A program made the position numbers and the translations under genes. 64,000 bases of DNA. It comes from Heloderma charlesbogerti (lineage: Eukaryota; Chordata; Lepidosauria; Squamata; Helodermatidae). This document shows positions 57,877 to 64,000 of this stretch, piece after piece. The first letter of the stretch is position 1; every line of letters starts with the position of its first letter. The notes beneath the pieces are model-generated. The model searched no databases. It worked only from the letters and a program-made list of their open reading frames with translations, and was not told the DNA's origin. Location: assembly GCA_026122225.1 (NCBI GenBank), contig JANEZZ010000407.1:868001-932000 (forward strand), written 5' to 3'.

Positions 57877-59865
57877 ACGGAGCTCAGGAGAGCTGCACAC
57901 CAGTCTGAGACATGGGCAGGGCGGGGAGACACATCTGTTTTGCGCCCCTTTCTCAGCCACACCCTCCTCACAAGGCAGCCTCCAGGATTCTATGGGCACC
58001 TGCTGGGCCTCCCACCCGCACCTCTCCTCCTGGCATGAGGCACATGTGGGTCACACTCTGCCAGGGAGCTGCGCCTCTCTCTGTGCCTCCAGCGGAGTCC
58101 CCCAGGCTGGTGGGGGGGCAGGGGCTCCTTCATCCAGGGCAAGGGCCTTTTCCAGAGGCTAGTTGCCTCCAGAAGCGTGCCTGTGCAGGAGCTGTGCCTG
58201 CTTGTGGGGCTCAAGGGCCAAGGGGGCGGAGAGGCAGCTTGCCTGAGGAGCCCTCGTGCCCCTCCTGTGACACGAAGGCCCTGTGGCTGCCCTTTGTGGG
58301 GCACTCCACTGCGGCTGAGGCGAGCCACAGGCGGGGTCACAGAGACTGGGCGAGGCTCCTGGGCTTTGCGTGCCACAGATGGCAGAGAAGACCAGAGGGA
58401 GCCCAGGACGGAAGCAGGGGGGTGGGGGGTATTCTCCTTGTAGCCAAAGGCTCCTGCTGGGAAGGCAAATGGGGCCCTAGAGAGCAGGCCCAGAGCCCCT
58501 CCGCCCAGGCCACGTAGCGGCCTCCGGCCTGGGTGAGAGGCGCTTCCCGGGGCTGGCCCTTGGGGAGGGGACTTTGCCCATGGATCTCCCGATCGCGGGC
58601 ACAGTGGGCGTTGCCTTGCCTGCGTGCCCAAGGCCAAGAGCATCTGGCGGGGGGGGGGCTGCTCAGCCTCCCCTTGGTGTTATTCACAAGGCCTTTCGGT
58701 GGAGCGCGAGGAGACGACTGCCCAGCAGCCTCTTCTGCCCCCTCGCCTGGCATTCTGGCGAGGCGGCTGCCCTGCTGTGGGCGGCTTGGAGAGGCATGCT
58801 GGGAGGGGCTTTTCCCTGCTGGCCTGCCCGCGCCTGAACAAGGGGGTGTCCAGGGGGGCGGGAAAGTTGAGAGGAGCCCCACGCCCCGCCCTCCAGCCCC
58901 GGTCTAGGGGTTTGCAGGTGGGGGCTTGAAATCCTCCCAGCTGCTTGGGCTTCATCCCACTGGCGGCTCTGCACAGGCCAGCACATCACTCAGCATACTT
59001 ACGCATCTGGCCAGAGTCACGGGGGGGGGGGGGCTTGCTACACAGGAGGAATTGTACATGTGAACGCGGCCTTCCTGGACACAAGCCCTGTCAGTGCTGT
59101 TAACACAGTTTCAAAAGTTCCCCATGCCGAGAAGTAAACTTTGCAATACGATGTATCTGAAAAAGCGAAGGCAGCCGTGTTGGCCAAAAGAAAATTCCCA
59201 AAATCTGTATCACCATAATCCTTCTATTAAGTCAACTCAAAGCTCACAGAATGCTGGACAACCTTTGGAGTTCTCCAGAACTCTTCATCAGGGGAACAGC
59301 GCAAATAGCCAGGCGGCGGCGGGGGGGGGGGGCAGTGGCCGATGTTCAAGCCACGGAGGGTTTGCCTGGGTTACAGGCTTGAGGTGGAAAGCGGGAGGAG
59401 GGGGCTCACAGTCACATTATGCCCTAATTTGTAGGTTTCTAAATTTGGAAGTTGAGTTTTTCCCCTACTTCTTTCGTGACAAACGTTGGCATGTAGGTTT
59501 TGCTTGTGCCCCCCCCCGGGACCCTCCCTCATGTGCAAGGCGCGTGGCAGCCTTGCAATCCGCTCGCCACACCAGTAGCACAAAGCCGGCAAGGGCTTCT
59601 GGGCAGTTCCCCGCTGTCGCCCGCGGGAGTGCCCGGCCCTCTCCACCTGCCAGGCGGGCGGTCCTCTGCCCCCCCCTCCATGGGTGAGCCTGGCTTCTCC
59701 CAGCCTGCCTCGCATCGCCACACGAGCTCTTCACTCGACATTTTGCTTTCCTCTGCAGAAAAAACACGCGCTTGGATCCATTCGGGAGCATCACTTTCCT
59801 CGGAAATGGGCTGCAAATGGAGGAGTCTCTTCAAAAGTTGCTCTGTTGGTTGAATGCCAGGGTCT
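57877..59865 (+). other. LRRC15: LRRC15 3' UTR, probable
   Basis: GC-rich, without splice signals of note. G-runs occur at 58651, 59022 and 59320. Extent inferred from the poly(A) signal below. Confidence 0.5.
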
Positions 59866-59871
59866 ATTAAA
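59866..59871 (+). terminator. LRRC15: Candidate poly(A) signal ATTAAA of LRRC15
   Basis: ATTAAA followed about 40 bp later by a (TG)n run (59909-59925) that would act as the GU-rich downstream element. No AATAAA was seen between the stop codon and here. Confidence 0.5.
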
Positions 59872-59910
59872 ACCTGTTGCTGCCGTCTTAGCTCTAGCCA
59901 CGTCTTTTGT

Positions 59911-59934
59911 GTGTGTGTGTGTGTGGGGGGGGTG
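59911..59934 (+). repeat. (TG)n microsatellite
   Basis: TG dinucleotide run followed by a G-run, downstream of the LRRC15 poly(A) candidate. Confidence 0.85.
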
Positions 59935-60459
59935 ATTATGGAGAATTGGGTGGGGGAGGTGCAGTTATCTCTTAACCTCACGATCTCCCCCCCGGGGGCC
60001 CTTTCTGGACCCCGATGGAGCCCATGGCCAGGAAATTCAGGGTGTTAGTGCAGCTGCAAAAGGACAGTAGTGGTGCCCCCACCCCCCCCCGCCGCTCCCA
60101 CCTAAGAACAGCCCAAGCGGAGCTTTGGCCGCCCCGACACGCAGCCCGTCCCATCCTGCCCTCAGGGGCGTGGGCGAAAAGTGGTTCTGTTTTCTAAGGG
60201 CTACAACCAGACGCAGGGCGCCAAAATGTGGCGTGCAGCTGACCCTCGCCTCCTTTCCACCTTGAAGTGAGCGAGGAAGTGGCGCCAACAGAGGATCTCC
60301 CCGTTTTAGCCCCGCAAGGAGGAGGAATCTAGGGGGGGTGCAGCTGGCTGCAAAGGGTTAAGCCTCCACCGCCCACGCGTGGTGGACCCAATCCGGGCCA
60401 GGGCCCCACGTGTTTACTTCAAGGTCAGACGAAATGGCGAGGGCCTGCTGCGCGTTCCG
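59935..60459 (+). other. Intergenic between LRRC15 and the CpG island
   Basis: Rising CpG content, with C-runs at 60079-60092. No gene. Confidence 0.4.
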
Positions 60460-62060
60460 TTTTTAAAGTAGCGGCGGCTTTAGCCCCGAGACCCGTCAAT
60501 CCGCGGGAGCCGTCCGCGTCCGCGGCCGCCCTTCCTCTTGGCTGCGCGCGCCCCGCGGCTCTGCTCGGCCAGAGGCAGGCCGCGGGGGTCGCGGGCAGGC
60601 GCGCTGAGGGGGCAGGGGCGCGCGGCGACGTCCGCGGCGTCGCCCCCTGCAGCAAGGGGGCGCTGGGGCCGCGCAAGGCCTCGCTGGCGTGAGGCGCTGG
60701 CAGGGTGGGGCGGGGAAGGGGCAAGCGAGGGGGCGGTGCAGGCCCCCCGCCCCGGGGCAACACCGCCCCGCCCGCGCCCTCGGGCTCGTGCCGGGGAGTT
60801 CAAGGGCAAGGCCAGCCCCGTGGGCGGCAGCGGCGAAGACGCCCGTTCCCTGCGCCGGGCCGTCAGGGAAGGGACGGACGACCACGCGGCCGCGCCCCTA
60901 ACGCCTTCCCGCGAAACGGGGCGAGCGCGCCCTCGGGGCTGGGTGCCCGCCCCGTCGCCGGCTCTCGAAGTGGCGGAGGCGCGGCGCGGCCAGGGCCGGG
61001 GCGCCCCCCCAGGAGAGCAGCCGGGCGCGCTCGGGGCTCTCGCGCGCAGCAAGACACCGGCGGAGGACACGGCGGAGGCTCGCGCGGCCGCGAGCGGCGT
61101 GGCGAAGGCGGGGCCGGACTCCGCCGCCTCTTTCGCCGCTGAGCTCGGGTCGCGCCCTGAAAGCGGGGGAGGCGCAGCAGCGCCGAGCAGGCCGGAGAAG
61201 GGGCTCCTCCCCGCCGCCTCCGGGGCGGCCCGTGGCGGAGCCCCTGCTCGGCACGCGGAGGGCCCCAGGCTCGATCCCCGGCGGCATCGCCGGGGGGGCT
61301 GGGGAGGCCCCCCCGGCCGAGGCGGCTTCCGCTGCGCCGGACTCGCCGCCGCGAGCGCACTCCAGAGGGCTCTGGCTGCGCCAAGTCCAGCCCCCGGCGC
61401 GCAGACCCCGCCCGCGAAGGGCCAGCGGGAGGCGCGCTGAAGCCGAGTCGCCCTCGGCGGGAGGCGAGACGGTGCTGCCCGCCCGCCCGCCCGGGGGGGC
61501 GGCGCTGGGGCTTCCGTGCTCCCAGCCGGTGCCCCAGCAACGGGCCTCCCCTCCCGAGGCAAGGGCACGTGCCTCCCGCCGGGGCGCAGAGCTCGCCTGC
61601 TGAGGGGCCGGCGCCCGCCCCGCCCCGCCCCCGCTCGGGACCTCGGGGACGTGGCCTCCCAGAAGCGCGGCCCGCCAGGCAGTCGAGCTCGGCCGGTCAG
61701 TGACTCCGGCCCTTGGTCAGTAAACACCTCCGGACGAGGGGCCTCTCGGCGTGCGGAGGGAGCGCGGCATGGCTCTTCTCGGGGGCCCAGCCGCACAGCG
61801 GGTAAGCGCCCCGTCGGGCCCAGCGGGCGTGGAGGCCGAGCCGCGCCTGCCCCGGGGGCTGGGGCGGGCCATCCTTAAGGCGGGCTCCCCGCGTAGCATG
61901 CTGCGCGAAACGCGTGTCACTCGGGCGCAAAGGAGGGTGGGCCGAGGAGTCTGCGCGAGGGTGACGGGGCCCCCGGGGCCGTCCGCGCTGACTACGCGCT
62001 CGCACCCTCTGAACAGGGGGCGGGGATCCAGACAAGGGCTCCGCAGGGAGAAGCCCTCCG
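60460..62060 (+). promoter_or_regulatory. CpG island upstream of CPN2
   Basis: About 1.6 kb with very high GC and frequent CpG, the only such stretch in the window. It contains many GGGCGG/CCGCCC Sp1-type boxes. Open frames of 300 codons (+) and 438 codons (-) cross it, but they lack known domains and follow from the absence of AT-rich stops. It is placed to drive CPN2, about 1 kb upstream of its main coding exon. Confidence 0.7.
61769..61801 (+). CDS. CPN2: Candidate alternative first coding exon of CPN2
   Basis: A well-placed ATG (GCGGCATGG, strong Kozak) starts 11 codons, MALLGGPAAQR, and ends at CGG|GTAAGC, a good donor in phase 0. Joining it to the acceptor at 62897 (CCTTTCCCCCAG) continues GSWAARGHRLL in the CPN2 frame and gives a plausible signal peptide. 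As I recall, mammalian CPN2 starts in the main exon, so this is a model, not an established exon. Confidence 0.4.
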
Positions 62061-62439
62061 TGCGTCAGCGCTGCCTGCGCCCAGGCGCCGGGAGCGGGAG
62101 AGGGCCGCCACCTCTCCTGGAAGGGGGTCGTCCTGGGCATTGCTCAGTGGGAGGCGAGGGTGGAGGGGGGCATTCACTTGATTGTTCTCTGCCCAGTATT
62201 GAGGCACATTTCCGCAACGGAAGCTCCGGGGCCTTTTCTGTGGTGTGGAAATGTCCCCCATCTCTAATGGCAGCTGAGGGCTTTTCCAGACAATCTGTAA
62301 AAAACGGATTCTCCCCCGCACTCGTGCCTTTGCCAGCAGTGCAGTGGCGCATCCCCATGCGTGTTCATGTCCACGCGCGCACACGCGGGATTCATCCCCC
62401 TGGCAGCCAAGTGGCCCCTTTGTGGCTGAAGAATGGTGT
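62061..62439 (+). other. CPN2 upstream or intron 1, nothing recognised
   Basis: No repeat or exon identified. Confidence 0.35.
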
Positions 62440-62625
62440 CGATGGTTTATAAAGTTACAAATGGGTCACCCAATGAAATTGATTCGCAGTTAGGTGTAGG
62501 GAGGCAAAAGAAATTACTTCCTCACGCAAGGCGGCACATCCTTAAGTTGCGGAACTCTCTGCCACAAGATGTGGAGACGGCCAAAGATTTGACAAATTCG
62601 GGGGGGGGGCAGCCCAACGGTGGCT
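62440..62625 (+). mobile_element. CR1-clade (L3-like) LINE fragment
   Basis: AAAAGAAATTACTTCCTCAC, GCGGAACTCTCTGCCACAAG and ATGTGGAGACGGCCAAAG correspond to the KYITQ...KLWYLPPQEVVTAS part of the copy at 43770-43845. Lies in the presumed CPN2 first intron. Confidence 0.7.
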
Positions 62626-62882
62626 TTTAGCCCGGGTAGATCAAAGGAACCTCCAGGCTCAGAAGCGCAAGCTCTTGCCCGCCAGCCCTGCGGGCGGGGG
62701 GGGGGGCTTCGCAGAGACACCTGGCTGGCTGCTGCAGGAAGCAGGGCGCTGTCGTAGATGGTCCCGCCCCAACACACCGCCAGCTTGGGCTGCGCCACTC
62801 GCCCCAATGCGTTTCCCGAAGCGCCGCCCGGGGCGTGCCCCACGCCACCTTGCCACCAAAGGGCTCCAGTGCTGACACTCAC

Positions 62883-64000
62883 ATGCCTTTCCCCCAGGGC
62901 AGCTGGGCGGCCAGGGGGCACCGCCTGCTGCTGCTGTGCCTCTTTGCCGTGGCCCAGCAGGGCGGCCCAGCCGAGGCCTGCCCGCCGCCGTGCCAGTGCT
63001 TCGGGAACACGACTGTCTTCTGCGCCGATGAGTCTCTGCAGGACGTCCCCGAGGGGATCCCTCCTAGTGCCACCCAGCTGCTCTTCGTGGAGACGTCTCT
63101 GGGCGCCATCCCCCGCCGGGCCTTCGCCCAGAGCAGCACCCTCCGCAGGCTGCTCTTCCTCGGCAGCCCCCTCCTGTCCCTGGGCGAGGGCACCTTCGAG
63201 GGGCTGCCAAACCTGCAGGAGCTGGAGATCACCGGCAGCCAGCTGAGCACCCTGACAGCCGGCAGCCTCCTCGGCTTGGCCAGCCTCTCCAAGCTCTCCG
63301 TCAACTTCAGCCCCCTGGGCGGCCTGGAGGCCGGGCTCTTCGCCCACACCCCGGGCCTCGCGGCGCTGCACCTCCAAGGGGACCGGCTGGAGTCGCTGCC
63401 CCTCGACCTGTTCCGCCCGCTGGCCCGCTTGGAGGCACTCTCCTTGGCCCAGAACCGCCTTTCCGAGCTGCCCGGGACGGTCTTCGAGCCGCTGCAGCTC
63501 CTGCGGGTGCTGAGGCTGAGCGACAACCGCCTGCCCAGCCTCCCGGCCCGCCTCTTCCTGTCGCTGGGCAGGCTCGAGGAGCTCTTCCTCGAGGGCAATG
63601 CCCTGGCGGAGCTGCCTGCTGACCTCTTCTCCCCGCTCCCCTGCTTGAGGCGGCTCCACCTTCAGCACAACGCCTTGGCGCACCTGCAGCCCTCCGCCTT
63701 CGCCGCCCTGCGCAGCTTGGCCTTCCTGAACCTGGATGGCAACCAGCTGGCGGAGCTGCCCGATGGCCTCTTCCGGGGCACCCCCCAGCTCCTGGAGCTC
63801 TCTGCGGCCCACAACCAGCTCCAGACGATCCCGGAGGGGCTCTTTGGCCACCTCTGCAACTTGACCCGCCTGGTGCTGTCGCACAACCGCCTCCACTGCT
63901 TGCCCGCCGGGCTCTTGCGGGGCTTGCCGGCCCTCAGCAGGCTGCAGCTAAGCCACAACAACCTCAGCGCCCTCCCCGGGGAGGCCTTTGCCCACCTGTC
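62883..64000 (+). CDS. CPN2: CPN2, carboxypeptidase N subunit 2 (partial, open at window end)
   Basis: Open frame of 372 codons to the last base with no stop. CPN2 is the secreted 83-kDa LRR subunit that stabilises carboxypeptidase N in plasma; the enzyme removes C-terminal Arg or Lys from kinins and anaphylatoxins. Visible: hydrophobic signal (HRLLLLCLFAVAQQ), LRRNT cap C33-C47 (CPPPCQCFGNTTVFC, with sequon NTT) and LRRs of the LxxLxLxxNxLxxLP type. Blocks such as FVETSL, LEITGS, LSVNFSPL and LALHL/LHLQGDRLESLP match human CPN2 (545 residues). LRRCT and the C-terminal domain lie outside. The ATG at 62883 overlaps a splice-acceptor-like tract ending at 62897, so the true start may be in an upstream exon. 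Confidence 0.92.
   Translation, partial: MPFPQGSWAARGHRLLLLCLFAVAQQGGPAEACPPPCQCFGNTTVFCADESLQDVPEGIPPSATQLLFVETSLGAIPRRAFAQSSTLRRLLFLGSPLLSLGEGTFEGLPNLQELEITGSQLSTLTAGSLLGLASLSKLSVNFSPLGGLEAGLFAHTPGLAALHLQGDRLESLPLDLFRPLARLEALSLAQNRLSELPGTVFEPLQLLRVLRLSDNRLPSLPARLFLSLGRLEELFLEGNALAELPADLFSPLPCLRRLHLQHNALAHLQPSAFAALRSLAFLNLDGNQLAELPDGLFRGTPQLLELSAAHNQLQTIPEGLFGHLCNLTRLVLSHNRLHCLPAGLLRGLPALSRLQLSHNNLSALPGEAFAHL

Larger units (their letters stand above)
56108..59900 (+). other. LRRC15: LRRC15 last exon (5' UTR tail, CDS and 3' UTR)
   Basis: Inferred exon from the acceptor at 56107 to a poly(A) site after 59871. Only five bases (GCCCC) separate the acceptor from the ATG. The 3' UTR of about 2 kb would include a C-run, a stretch at 59155-59290 resembling a dispersed repeat (GCAGCCGTGTTGGCC), and an ATTAAA with a downstream TG-rich element. 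Confidence 0.6.

Noticed and set aside
56836..57999. 387-codon minus-strand frame opposite LRRC15
   Set aside because: An antisense shadow of the GC-rich LRR repeats, with no signal or domain of its own. The 460-codon frame at 62514-63896 is the same case opposite CPN2.
60480..61796. 438-codon minus-strand frame and 300-codon plus-strand frame across the CpG island
   Set aside because: Ala/Arg/Gly/Pro-rich translations without domains. Both strands stay open because stop codons are rare in such GC-rich DNA.

Overview
The window is vertebrate nuclear DNA, almost certainly from a squamate reptile (lizard or snake). The evidence is spliced ATP13A3 exons with GT-AG borders, two single-exon leucine-rich-repeat genes, several nearly identical BovB (RTE) LINEs, a tRNA-derived SINE whose 3' tail resembles BovB (the Sauria SINE pattern), two CR1-clade LINE families, an L2 LINE, a Tc1-like relic and many palindromic MITEs. 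All three host genes lie on the + strand.

Layout. (1) 1-20.95 kb: the 3' part of ATP13A3, a P5B-type polyamine-transporting ATPase of endosomal membranes. Thirteen coding exons (786-17370) join in phase to about 520 residues, from the P domain through membrane segments M5-M10 to the C-terminal tail. A 3' UTR of about 3.6 kb follows, with poly(A) signals at 20852 and 20924 and three Pumilio-type octamers. (2) 21-46.5 kb: a region dominated by transposons. It holds a Tc1 relic, three BovB copies (one with an inverted, palindromic 5' side, one about 3.2 kb long), an L2 remnant and a three-level nested insertion at 37.6-44.1 kb. (3) 46.6-57.9 kb: LRRC15. A candidate promoter and non-coding first exon lie near 46.64-46.79 kb, a 9.3-kb intron holds CR1 copies, and the whole coding sequence is in one exon (56113-57876). 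(4) 57.9-64 kb: LRRC15 3' UTR, a strong CpG island (60.46-62.06 kb), then CPN2 (carboxypeptidase N regulatory subunit), whose coding exon runs off the window end.

The gene order ATP13A3 - LRRC15 - CPN2 matches the human 3q29 block, but GP5 (platelet glycoprotein V), which sits between ATP13A3 and LRRC15 in human, is not visible here. LRRC15 and CPN2 are related LRR proteins that probably arose by local duplication; no functional link with ATP13A3 is implied.

No clearly undescribed molecular system was found. The best leads are the missing GP5, the inverted BovB structure, the nested retroelements with intact target-site duplications, a phase-compatible alternative first coding exon for CPN2 inside the CpG island, and the Pumilio-site cluster in the ATP13A3 3' UTR. 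Family names come from recognised sequence; no database search was run.
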